Positions 1 through 10,998 of a DNA stretch of 64,000 nucleotides are shown here, piece by piece. Origin of the DNA: Apium graveolens (taxonomy: Eukaryota > Streptophyta > Magnoliopsida > Apiales > Apiaceae); NCBI RefSeq assembly GCF_009905375.1, contig NC_133647.1, forward strand, positions 81,186,442-81,250,441, given 5' to 3'. The translations under genes and the position numbers were made by a program. Under the pieces are notes generated by a model. It had not been told where the DNA came from. It did not search any database and saw only the letters and a list, made by a program, of their open reading frames with translations. Position 1 is the first letter of the stretch, and each line of letters begins with the position of its first letter.

Positions 1-322
1 AAGCCGTTGTGCACAGATTCTTTGGATGAAGAATCAGTTACTGGATTATGGGTTAACATATTTCAAAATCCCTATTTAATGTGATAATCAAAGTGCTATT
101 GCTATGACAGGTAATCCAGTTCAACACTCTATGACAAAGCACATCAGCATTAGGTACCACTTCATCAGGGAACATGTAGATGAAGGTACAGTGGAATTGC
201 ACTTTGTTCCAACAGATCAACAACTAGCTGATATCTTCATAAAACCATTGTGTGAAGCTACTTTTACAAGATTGGTAAATGAACTTGGAATGGTTTCAGG
301 TTCTTTCTCTAAATCTGCTTAG
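1..322 (+). pseudogene. Copia S1 pol 3' end (RNase H fragment)
   Basis: This is the C-terminal end of a Ty1/copia polyprotein. The readable part carries the conserved tail of copia RNase H: a CDNQSA block, an SIRYHFIR block, then VELHFVPTDQQLADIF. It aligns closely with the same region of element C at 45647-45931. The window begins inside the gene, so reverse transcriptase lies off the left edge. A TAA at 77-79 replaces the tyrosine codon found in element C just before CDN, so this copy is broken. The reading frame closes at 320-322. The fragment is the 5' anchor of the Sirevirus-like element whose 3' LTR is at 6703-7294. Confidence 0.85.
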
Positions 323-1676
323 TTTTGTTCTGTTGCATCAGACTTTATGATCAGTATTTATAGAATTCAATCTCTTTGTGTATTCTGTGCTTAATTGAAA
401 AATATGTATAAGTACTGACTATTGTCTGATCAATGTTTCTAAACTCTGATAGAGATATGTCTGTTTAGGTAACTATTCAATCCTATGAGGATAACTGTGC
501 TAGATGCTGACCTAGTAGTCTTCAATAAACAAGGGATCCCATGTAAGACTTAATTATTTCTGTGGAAATCTATTGACACAAGCAAATTCTGATAATTGAG
601 CTTAGTTGAGTTTACTTTGTCTATCTTATTACTAAGTCACAAACTAGAATAATGCTACTCATCTGTTAAATTCTGATGCTAGTAAATCTGTTGAATGTAC
701 TAAGTGCTGATAAACCTCACTTATCAAAAGAAAAAGAAAGAGAAACAAGGATTAAAAATCAGGTACTCCTTTGAGATCTAGAGTAAAAATGTGGAAGGGA
801 AGACCCAAGTGCATTGATGGTATTAAGTAATATGCATCAGAAGAGCAAATAAAATATTTTCTTGGTGACTTTTCACACTCTATGATTACTGGAGAAATAC
901 TCTGATAATAGCATAAATTCTGATAAGCAGTTGTGACTCACTTACACTGAGAAGCCACTGTAAAATAGAATTTAAAAAGATGCACAAAATTAGCACATAA
1001 TAGTTGAGGTGGACTCAAGCATGAATTCATTCAATAGTAGGTTTCAGAATATTGACAGGTTTTTAGTAAAGTTTTAGTTATGCCTTATTTCTAAGATGTA
1101 CTGAAGTGAATCAGACTTTTCTCTTTGTCTGATATTTAGCTTAATGCACACACTAACCACTCCATATGAATGATGAAAATCACTGTGGGGATCTATGTTG
1201 TTTTAGATGAACAGTCATTGTGTCACATTGCACAAATTCTGAGGACAAGTTCTGATTGCATGTTCTGATGATTAAGTTCTGAAGAATATAAATCAGAATT
1301 TGTGTGAGGACTTACTAAAATAGGCATTCCTTTTTTGAGTTAAGAAATTATGTTCTGATGACTGTTAAGTTCTGATATAAGTCTAAGTTCTGATATTACA
1401 GTCTGATTCTTTACTTGACTTATTTGTGGATAAAATTTGACAACAGTCTTAGTTTAAACCTGAATACTGTTAAAGTGGAAGATTAATAGTCACTATAGTT
1501 AGGGATAGTGGTACTCGTACATGCACAATCAACTTTTACTTGCTTTTTGTGCGTATTAAACCATGTTTTCTCTTTCCAATGAATGTTTTTCTTTTTCCAA
1601 GTCTGGGGAGACGAGGTGGAATTAATTCCACCTGTCAGCATTAAATTTCTTTGCAGTCTCCTGGCATTCTCTTGCC
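323..1676 (+). other. Post-pol spacer of copia S1, rich in TTCTGAT
   Basis: No plausible ORF is seen across this 1.35 kb between pol and the accessory ORF. The stretch contains many copies of TTCTGAT, often as AAGTTCTGAT, including near 671, 1250, 1263, 1353, 1372 and 1390. Long non-coding spacers downstream of pol are a known Sirevirus trait, but the function of this motif is unknown. Confidence 0.6.
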
Positions 1677-1684
1677 TATATAAA
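1677..1684 (+). promoter_or_regulatory. TATA-like box upstream of the S1 accessory ORF
   Basis: TATATAAA lies 79 bases before the ATG at 1763, in a C/T-rich leader. Element C has TATTTAAA at 46216-46223 in the equivalent position before its accessory ORF. A conserved GGGAGACG word lies about 80-120 bases further upstream in both elements. Separate transcription from an internal promoter is an inference. Confidence 0.4.
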
Positions 1685-1762
1685 CAACCACTTTCACATC
1701 AGCCTTCCCATCACCTCTTTTATCATAAACTCACCTTCATACTTTTTCTATCAAAAACACCT

Positions 1763-2032
1763 ATGGTCAATTACAATATGTTTTTAAACTACGAAACATT
1801 CAACATGGAGCTGAGCTGTGCCGATTGGAAGCAGGAATGGCACGTCACTGCCATTCCTGATGAGATATGGGACTCTGTTCCCCAGGAGGTACTTACCCAC
1901 CTCCTGTTCTTCTACATGGACTACCATCACCATCTGGAGCGATTGGAGGAGGAAAGGCTGGAAGCTCTCCGCCAGCAAGAGCGAATCATTCGACTCGCTA
2001 TTTTGTTTGTCGAGAGTAGGAAGAAGAAATAA
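1763..2032 (+). CDS. Sirevirus post-pol accessory ORF, S1 copy (89 aa)
   Basis: This is a small ORF of unknown function placed between pol and the env-position gene. I chose the ATG at 1763; an open frame extends upstream to 1583 but that part has no counterpart in element C. The protein contains WHVTAIPDEIWD near the N-terminal third, a charged helical stretch (HHLERLEEERLEAL), and ends in RQQERIIRLAILFVESRK. The ORF at 46312-46596 in element C shares the WHxTAI...IW block and the C-terminal block. Across the 18 terminal codons, 17 residues are identical although nine codons differ synonymously. That pattern points to selection on the protein. No signal peptide or membrane span is evident. 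I recognise no known family. Confidence 0.55.
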   Translation: MVNYNMFLNYETFNMELSCADWKQEWHVTAIPDEIWDSVPQEVLTHLLFFYMDYHHHLERLEEERLEALRQQERIIRLAILFVESRKKK

Positions 2033-2747
2033 TTTATTTTCTTCTTCCTGTTTTTCTTCATCATCAGCCTTGCCCTGCTTCTTGAGCTAGGACAAAGGCT
2101 GTTGACGTTAGGTTTAGCAGCTTAGGGAAATCTTGTACAAGTTCTGATGTAATTTCAATTTCATGAATGTATTTTCTTGATATATTAATGAAATTTGTTT
2201 TTTTTCAAGATCTTGTCTCTGAGATATTTTGTAATGTATTGATAAATCCTGATATATATTCATATTCTGATGACCACATAAATTCTGTTTTAACTTAAGT
2301 TCTGATTTTCTTTTATCAGTACTTGCTCGTCCGATTTATTATGGTCATTTTCACTCAATTTTTTTTTCAGAATATTGATGTTGCAGTGAAAAATAATTCA
2401 ATAAGTGGGAACAGTTTCTATTTTGAATTAAAACTGTTTCACCTTGATTAATGGAATAACCGGGTAAGTGGAACGGTTTTTCCTTGAAAAACTGCAAGTG
2501 GGTAAGTAATGATTACTGTTTTCTCGTGCACATTAACTATTCGTTTTTACTGCATGTCTGACAGGTGTCCAACGGTTACATTTTTTTAAAAGTATAAGTA
2601 AGACAGAGAGAAGATTTTTTAATCTTTTATTTCCTTTCATACTTTTTCTCTCTACTTGCTTTTACTATCTTTCTTCTTCTAACGTTGGTTTTCATATAGA
2701 CATTCTATCAAACACCTAACAGGCACTTAAACCTCTCGATTACTTTC
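2033..2747 (+). other. Spacer between accessory ORF and env-position ORF
   Basis: This 715-base stretch has no plausible ORF. It contains further TTCTGAT copies between about 2135 and 2310, poly-T tracts, and a TATA-like TATAAG near 2593, about 150 bases before the ATG at 2748. A C/T-rich leader follows. Confidence 0.4.
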
Positions 2748-5700
2748 ATGGCACCTAAGGATTTAATCATTGATGGAGCTAAATTTGTTCCAAACAATTA
2801 TACTGCTATTCTTGATAATGCTGAAGCTCCGTCTGAATTGCATTTTGTGCAAGACCTTCTCGCACACAGTGAAATCGGGTATGCATTGACCCAACCTTCA
2901 GTATTCTCAAGCCAACAAGTTCTGATACTTTGGAGGACTGGAAACTTTGATAATGGTGGTCCAAATGGTACTCCTAGTATTGTTTTCGAAGTGGGTGATT
3001 CTTCATATACAGTCACTCCTGGTACAATATGCAAGGCTCTACATCTCCCAGAAGGATATACTTTTTTAAATCCAGAGGAATCGGCTATTTAGGAGTTAAT
3101 GGCCAGTTTGGGGTATGAACAGAGTTTGGCAAAGCTTGGGCAGTTGAAATGGACTCATATCAGAAGGGAATGGAGCTTCTTCTTCGACTGCATCACTAAA
3201 GCTTTTGGGAACAAGTGTTCGAATTTTGATGCCATCCCTATAATGAGTCAGCACATCGGGTATGCCATTATAAACCAAACTCATTTTGATTTTGCAACGG
3301 CTATAATAGGTTTTATTGGGGATAGGATGACAGAGGATAGGAATGTTGTCTACTTTGCTAGATTCTGTCAACTTATATATACTTTTTGTACTGATGCACC
3401 TCACTTAATCAGTTCCTTAACTCCACCTTTTAAGGTTGCAAAACGATACTTTAATGACCTGGTAAATGCTGACACTAAGAAACCAGTGGTTAGACCTTTA
3501 CAGATTCCTCAGTCTGTGAAGCAGATCTTAGTAAATGTTGATTCTGATTCCTATAGATCTGTTTATCCTGATGTCCAACCAACAAACACCTCCCAAACAC
3601 CGCAACAACCATCAGAACATACCACCCATACTACTCAACCAACCCTTAGGCAATATATCAAATCCTATCTCTCCACTTCACAAACAGTTCAACCCTCATC
3701 CTCAGCACACCTACTGTTAAGCCTTCATCTTCCAAACCTAAGAGGACAAAGACTGTTCCTCAAACACCTCAAAAGAGAAGGAGGATTGCTTTGAGAGATG
3801 AGTCTGACAGTGAGGAACAGGTTTCTACATCAGAACATGTTGTCCAAGAAGCTGAGAAAGTGACTTCTCAGAAGGATTCTGGAATTGGGGGATCTAGGCT
3901 TCTCAAGAGGCTTAAAAGAATGACTGTTCCTGACACTCCCAAGGAATCCATATCTACAAAGAGATACAAGGAAACAGAGGGCAAAAAGGCCAGTTTCAGA
4001 TGATGAAGAAGCAGCAGCTCAGGAAGGAGATCAGGAATCTCTGATCTCACAAGAAAAGGAATCTGCTAAAGTCACTACTTCTCCATCAACTCCAACTCAG
4101 GACACTGTTCCTGAACAGGCCAACACACCATCTGTGTCTCTTGTTCAAAAGTCTGTATCTCCTGTTAATACAAGCACAAGTGCTGATATTGATATCCAGA
4201 CCTTGGTTGTGCCTGAAGTAATTCTCTTAGAAGCTCCAACAGCAACTAATCCATCAACCACACCTGTTACTGATGCTGTTCAAACTCCAGAGTTATCTAC
4301 TACACCTTCTCTGCATCTAGATGCTGATGATCAGAATTTAGGTGAGCATCAGGATATGGCTGTTGATCAGAACTTAGAACCAGATCAGCACTTAGAGGAT
4401 GCTGAAGCCTCCATTGCTACTCACACTGTTGTTTTATCAGAAGATACTGATTCTGTAAGTTCTGATGCTGCAAATGCTGGAGATACTGGTGATGCTGCTC
4501 CAAATGTAGATGCTGATGAAGCAGGTCCTTCAGGACATGCTCCTCAACAAACTATTCTTAAATCTGAACTTGTTAAGAAGTTTGTTACCAGAGAAGCACC
4601 AGTGCCTTGGAGTGAAACTCCTGCAGGACAGGAGTGGACTAAGGAATGGAACTCAGTTTTCTGTGTTCCAACTGCAAAGCATCTTGCTGAGCATTTGACA
4701 AAAGCTGATGAAATGTTAATTTCTGATGATTTCAAAACCCAACTTAGAGTCACTGCATTGAGTACTAAACATCTACAAGGTCTCCATTCAACTACTCATG
4801 CAGAGCTACACAAGATTCAGGAAGAATTCATCAAACAGGACCAAATTCAGAAAATTGACAAGAAAAAGTTCTTCCAACCTACCTTTGACAGGATTGCTTA
4901 TATTGAGAAGATTCAAGAGAAACAACAAGCTCAGATTGATGATATTCTAAAAAATCAAGCTTCTCAGCAATCTCAACTTACTGAAATCCAAGCCTCAGTG
5001 GAATTGCTTGTCTCTCTTCTACTACCTGCTGATGCCAAAAAGGGGGAGAGAGTAATTAAGTCCAAATACAAGACTGCCAAGACACTGAAAGGGAAGCATG
5101 ATGAAAAGGATGATCAAGGAAACTCTGGAATGGGTAGAGGTCATAGTCAAGGTAGAGGTTTCTCATCAAGAAAAGCTGAAATCACAAGTTACAGGACAAG
5201 TTCTGATACTGGGAAAAGAATTAGTTCTGCTACTGGTAAAAGGATAAGTTCTGATGAACTTTTAGATCTTGATGAAGAAATGTCAAGACAGTTATTTCTT
5301 CAGGAAAATCCAAGGAATGGACTTGGAGAGTTTAATGGAAGAAGAAGCCAGACTTAAATCAGAGAAAGTCACATCTAAACCTGAAGCTTCTAGTAAAAAG
5401 ACACTTCCAAAACTCAAAGGCATTGTGATAAAAGAAAGGACAAATACTGAAGTAACATTGGCTAAATCAAAACCGCAGATAGATCCAAGATCCAAGGGTA
5501 AAGAAAAGGTTGGTGAACCTATCAAGGTTTATGTGCCTCCTGAGAATGAAGAAATCACTGATAAAAAGGATGATCTTGCTCTGACTTCAAGAAAAGTTCT
5601 TAAAACAACCTCTGACATGGCTCAAGTTGTTCAGAGTCAAGAGACAGTAAGTTGTGATATTCCAAAGAAGCAAGTAACCTCTGACATAGCTCAAGTTAAC

Positions 5701-6498
5701 TTAATATCAGAAGATAGATCAAAGACACTCCTACCAGGATTCACTAAAACAAAATAGACTCAACCTTTGAAGACTGCTGCAATTGGTTTTGAAGCAAAAG
5801 TAGTTACTGGAAAGGAAGCAAGAGATAAAACTGGATTGGGAAGTGCTGATGAAAGAAGAATACAGAACACTACAAATGATCCAACTTCCTTGAGTGAACC
5901 AGGTATTGGAGCAACTCCTGAGAGATTGAATCAACTGGAATCTGTACAAATGGTTTACCATACCTACTTGAAAGAACACATCTTGTTGTACTTCATGACA
6001 GATGGTAGGGTTTATCATATAAGGCAAAATACCATTCCATTGAAGTATTTTGAAGAACTGGAGCATGTACTATTCTTACTTCAAGTGAATGACAGATTAA
6101 CAGAAAGTGTTGCAAACTATTTGAAGGATCAGATTCAGAGACAGAAAAGGCTTTATTCTGTTAAGTCTGACATCACATATCTTCCAAAGTACAAAGATCA
6201 CAAAGGTGATATAGTTGAAATGAAGCCCAACAATGCTAAGATTATAACTACCTTTCTAGGTTACAGGGTTGTGGAATTCAATCTTGAGTCTGATAAAGCA
6301 TATTTGATCAGACTGGATCAAGATATAAGAAAAGCTAAGATTAATGATCTCAGGGCTGCAATCTTTCAAATTGGTGAAGATACTGCAGAGCTTAAAGATG
6401 CTAAAAGGAGGATGATTGATGAACTTAGATATGCTGAGAAATGTTTGTTGAAGAACTATCTCAGAACAACTCCTGACATCAGAGAGATCAGAAGATGA
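2748..6498 (+). pseudogene. Env-position ORF of Sirevirus-like copia S1 (broken)
   Basis: This is a large ORF downstream of pol, in the position of the env-like gene of Sireviruses such as SIRE1. The N-terminal part (2748-3500) looks like a compact folded domain beginning MAPKDLIIDGAKFVPNN. The middle (about 3540-5750) is low complexity, rich in Ser, Thr, Pro, Gln, Asp and Lys. A Gln-rich helical segment lies near 4800-5030. The last 240 codons are helical and charged and end at 6498. The frame is broken by TAG at 3090 and TAG at 5755, with frameshifts near 3705, 3985 and 5290-5340. I see no signal peptide, membrane anchor or furin-like site, so 'env' rests on position only. It may instead be a capsid-accessory or novel protein. 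Confidence 0.6.
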
Positions 6499-6690
6499 AG
6501 CCAAGTCAAGATCTACAACTGATTAAATTCTGATATTTGTACAGATTGAAGCTGTTATCAGAAGTTAAATGTTGGTAAAGCTTTAAGGACTGTAAGTTGT
6601 AGTTATCTAGTCTAATTCTCATGCATTTGTACTTAATGTTTTTGACATCATCAAATATCTGTTAAACTTGTATATTATGCTAATTTAAAA
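6499..6690 (+). other. 3' untranslated region of copia S1
   Basis: This short AT-rich stretch lies between the env-position ORF and the polypurine tract. It has no ORF and contains one more TTCTGAT near 6528. Confidence 0.4.
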
Positions 6691-6702
6691 GTTGGGGGAG
6701 AT
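6691..6702 (+). other. Polypurine tract of copia S1
   Basis: GTTGGGGGAGAT directly precedes TGTTAG of the LTR. This is the expected plus-strand primer site and confirms the element reads on the + strand. Confidence 0.8.
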
Positions 6703-7294
6703 TGTTAGATATATTTGATAATGTCATGGCTAATATGATTAATGTTTAATTTTCAGATCTTACTTAAACAGGATAAATCAGTACTTACTGGAAGTCAGGA
6801 CTTAAGGATATCAGTACTTATATTATCAGGAGATAATCATCAGAAGATGGATATCAGAACTTAAGTGCTGAAGGACGTTCAGATAAGGATAGTAGCTGAT
6901 TAAAGGAAAGAAGATCGAGATAAACATAAGAAGAGATATACATGAAGAAGGAATTCTATAAAGAATAGAATACTTGGAAGAAAAGATATTTGATTGATAT
7001 ATTTTAGGAAGCAGAATTATATTCCATATCAATTAGCGATTATCTTGTAACTGTGTAGTATATAAACACAGATATAGGGTTTACACTATAACTGTTATCA
7101 TATTCGAGAAGATTATTCGTATTAACCCTAGCAGCTCTCGTGATATTTGTTCATCACTGAGAGGTAACAGTTCCATACTGTAACAGAGTTTATTGTTTTA
7201 ATAAAGTTTGTTTTCTGTTACTTGTGATATTAAAGTTCGATTTGATTGTACTTTACACTGTATTCACCCCCTCTACACTGTGTGTGACCTAACA
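6703..7294 (+). repeat. 3' LTR of Sirevirus-like copia S1 (592 bp)
   Basis: The LTR starts TGTTAG and ends CTAACA, a perfect 6-base inverted repeat, immediately after the polypurine tract. It holds a strong TATA box (TATATAAA, 7059-7066). A CACCCCCTCTACACTGTGTGTGA stretch near the end is typical of this copia LTR type and resembles the end of the solo LTR at 41884-43208 read on the minus strand. TCAGTACTT and TCAGAACTT words recur in the U3 part. The matching 5' LTR is outside the window. The insertion split a repeat whose other copy is intact at about 10999. Confidence 0.9.
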
Positions 7295-8295
7295 ATCAAA
7301 ATAACCCTGAAATCAAAAAGGCCTAATTCGAACATAAACCCTAGAAATCAAAAATCAAAAACTACGAATTAAAACTTGAAATTGATGCTAGAAATGGAAA
7401 GAACAGATCAAAATCTTTGATTTGGTTACTGGAATCACACGATTTGATGAAGAAATCAGCTGGAAATCACGGTTTGATTCTCGACCCGATTCAAGTTCTT
7501 CCCGACCCGAATTTCAGAGAAAATTCTGATTTTTAATAATTTATTAATTATAATTAATTAATAATTAGGCTATTTATAGTAGTAAAATTAATACTCCTAA
7601 ATAAAATTAAGGGGCTAATTATACATCTAATAAAAATATTTGGCCCTAATTTTCATAATTTTTGGGTATTAAAATTTAATTTATAATTATTTTATATACA
7701 ATATATATGTGAAAACTTCCCAAAAATTGTGAATAATTCAAAAATACAAAGAAATGGTATAAATAAAAGTCCTATAATTTTATAAAAATAAAATGTGATT
7801 TTTGTGGGGTTTTTAACACCCAATGGGGCCCGGAAAAGTCATTTTTCGTAAAACGGGAAAATTTATAAAATATCTAGATGTTCAGAATAATGCGATTGTA
7901 AAAGCCGTTTGATGAAAAATAAGGCCCATTATTTTATTTGAAATACTGGCTTTAAAATTATTGTTTGGGTCGTAAAACGTTTAAAATGAAAGCTATGAAT
8001 GTGAAATAAAATATCTGGAAAATACCTTAAAAATACAGAAATGACACGGAATACACGTAACACATAACAATTAGGGTTTAACAGATAATCATACATAAAT
8101 GACACATTAACATACCTCATTTATTATAAATATAATATAATACAGACGTAAATTTCTCAGTCGTTACAATAATAATGTACAGTATGAAAATGACTTGTAT
8201 GATAACTTACAGTAAAACATCATAGATGATAATTATGTTTTATTCGAATTTAGTTTTTCCTTGGTGACACTACACCTTCTTATATAAAAATAATT
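7295..8295. repeat. Left copy of a ~1 kb direct repeat
   Basis: This sequence is highly similar, with scattered substitutions and small indels, to 10999-12002. The Sirevirus S1 LTR abuts it exactly, so S1 inserted into this copy and its left part lies off-window. It is AT-rich and non-coding. The minus strand contains TGTAACGACT starting at about 8167, which resembles a gypsy LTR 5' end. The similarity to the right copy continues past that point, so the repeat boundaries do not equal an LTR. Confidence 0.65.
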
Positions 8296-10998
8296 CAAAC
8301 ACACATACTATCTATCAACACTCCACCTGCTCGGGCAACTCAAAGCTTTCTTCTAGGATTGGGATCAATACCTTGGGTATGAGAGGATCCCGATGCTTGA
8401 CCCGCTTCTTTACCACTTGAGTCCTGATGGGTTTCATATTCCTTCTTAACTGAAAATAATAAGGTGAATAACAACAAAAGGGGTGAGCCAAAAATTTGCT
8501 CAACAAGTCCACAAAATATAAATAGTGCTAAAGCAATTTAAATGAATCTGTAACCCGGGTATATCTGCAAAGATATAACCTCACGAGAATAGAAAGAATG
8601 CCATTACTGGCGATTACAAATGAACTAAACTGGACTCAAGTTCGCAGCTACACCCTGCTGATCAGCCATGATACAGTGCAGATCTATATCTCACTATATA
8701 GATCCTATCGGGCACCCAGGCACTACAGCCCATCTCAAGGATCCGGTTATGTCCCGGTCCTTAGGATTAAGTAAACTTAACCCCAAAAGTAATATTATCC
8801 AATCCCTGGAATAGCAACCGGAACAATCGGTATGCTTTGATATATTCTAATCACCAGAATATATCAATAATTGTGAGTAACAATTGGAATATGAATAATA
8901 AATTCAAATGAAGAGAATAATTCAAGAATCAAACTGAAATATGAACAAAAGAATTAAAGGAGTACAAGCGTAATAAGAATTTGAAATGAATATTACTATT
9001 CTGAAAGTAGAATAGGGGAGAAACTTGCCTTCTGCGCGACTTACTGCAATTAAATCACTTTCCGTCTATCACCTACTCGACCTGCCTTGCTGGCTTAGCT
9101 TCAGTTAGCAAAATAGACTGGTTAAGTCATTTTGTACTTTAATTGCATCTTGAATCGACTTCATTTCGTTCCTATTATCTACCCATACGCTTATGACTGA
9201 CTCTTATATTACATATAAGCAAGTAAGACTCGATTAACCACACAATACACATAAGCACATAATCATTTTTTATAGTTAAAATAATTTTTTAGAATCAAAA
9301 TCGACTTGCTGATTGCTCCGCTAATCACCTTTTGCCTCATTTCTCATTTTTCCGGAATTTTTCGGACTCGTCTCGGCACGCATTTCGACTGATAATCAAG
9401 TAATTAATAAATTCAACTAATTTCTAGAAGAAATTAGGTCTTCATATTATTTTTAATGAAAATAATTCATTTTTCTGAGTAAAATGGCTTTCGTTTCGCT
9501 CAATTCGGACTAACGGTTGAATTATTATCAATTAAACACCGATAATTCAATTTATTATTCAATATAAATAATTATTACAAATTTTTAAATCCTAAAATAA
9601 TTATTTAAGAAAAATCAAAGTCAAAAATAATTTTTTATAATTTTTGGAGTTAAAATGAATAAGTTATGATTTATTGAAAATCATGTGATTAATTATCGAA
9701 ATAATTAATCACTTTTAAATATTTAATAAATAAATAACTAATAAATATTTTATAAATAATTATTTAATAATTTAAAATAATTAATCCCTAATTATTACGA
9801 TTAATCAGAATTTATTACAAATATTTACAACTTATCGTTATTTATTCGATTAGATCGATTATTTATAAATAAATAATCGATATCATTAACTGGTACGTTA
9901 ATTATTGAATAAATGAGTTATTATTAGAATCATATTTCAACTCAACGATCCACTACTCGTATTTCTACGAGTTATTCGTGTTTCTCGCATAATTATCGAA
10001 ACATTACGGTTATTATTATAGTTTGTTCGACTTAAATTAACTATCTGTATTTAATTACCCGCTACGAGTAATTATTACGATATTTTACGAATAATTAACT
10101 ATCTTCTGGATAATAATAATAATATTAATAATCGAACTTATCGTTCAATTACTCGTATAATTACGAGTTATTCGTTTTATTCCCCTAATTATTGAATCTT
10201 TAATCATAGTATTCGATTAATTTTAATACTTAATTATTAAATAATTACTTAATTACTAAATAATAAATAAATAAATAAATAAGTAATTAAATACTTAATT
10301 AAATCACTAAGTTCGAATTTATAAATTAAGAAAATAATTTAGGAATTATTAATAATATTTTTCAGAATTTAAAACTGATTTTTAATTGATTTTCAGAATT
10401 AATAAAACTAATTTTATTTTATAAAAATATAATTAAATAATTAAAAATCCAGAAACATTTGTCAGAAACCAACCATCTGACAAAACAGATCAAAACCGTG
10501 TCAACCACACGGGTCAACCGGGTCACCATCCGGGTCATGAAGAACATGACAGGATTTTTCCAGAATCCGACGACTTCACCGGATTCCGGTGAATCAATTA
10601 CAGCCCCAAATCAGCACCTGTTTGATACGGTTCTTGGGTGCTTTTCATTGCAAATCAACACAGCAATCTAATCATAATCAAAACATCCCGGAATCATCCC
10701 TGTAACAACTTCTCCGGCCAAAATCGATCAAACACCGACTTCAACTCCGGCCAAAAACCCATCTTTTGATTCTGTAAACGAAACTTAACATTCTATAGTG
10801 CAAATTAAAGCTAAGAACATATACAATCAAAGCCCTAACCTTTCAAGAACCAAAGATTCACAGAAATCATCGAGTTTTAATTTAAAAATTCGGTATAAAC
10901 CCTAATAATCGAACTTTGCTATCTAGGTATTGTTTTATCAATTAAACACCATGAATCAACTGTAAATCACATAACCAAGGTATATCAATCATCAAAAC
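8296..10998. other. AT-rich gypsy-LTR-like debris, mostly non-coding
   Basis: No credible gene is seen apart from the short LTR-type ORF at 8315-8512. The section from 9250 to 10440 is extremely AT-rich, with TAATTA and AATAAATA tracts. 10450-10990 is more balanced and reads like a retrotransposon leader or U3 on the minus strand. I infer a decayed gypsy element between the two 1 kb repeats. Confidence 0.4.
8315..8512 (-). CDS. Short LTR-borne ORF in a gypsy remnant (possible exon)
   Basis: On the minus strand a TGAGC-9 nt-GCTCA hairpin (about 8480-8500) is followed by a pyrimidine-rich tract ending in TTTTCAG. An ATG follows and opens a basic peptide, MKPIRTQVVKKRVKHRDP. The peptide ends with codon CAG followed by GTGGAG, a good splice donor, three codons before a stop. 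This is the same order of hairpin, AG, ATG, short basic peptide and CAG|GT seen in the LTRs of chromoviruses A and D, where the peptide resembles the H3 tail. I infer a diverged relative of that accessory exon. I cannot identify its downstream exon. Confidence 0.3.
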   Translation of the reverse strand: MDLLSKFLAHPFCCYSPYYFQLRRNMKPIRTQVVKKRVKHRDPLIPKVLIPILEESFELPEQVEC

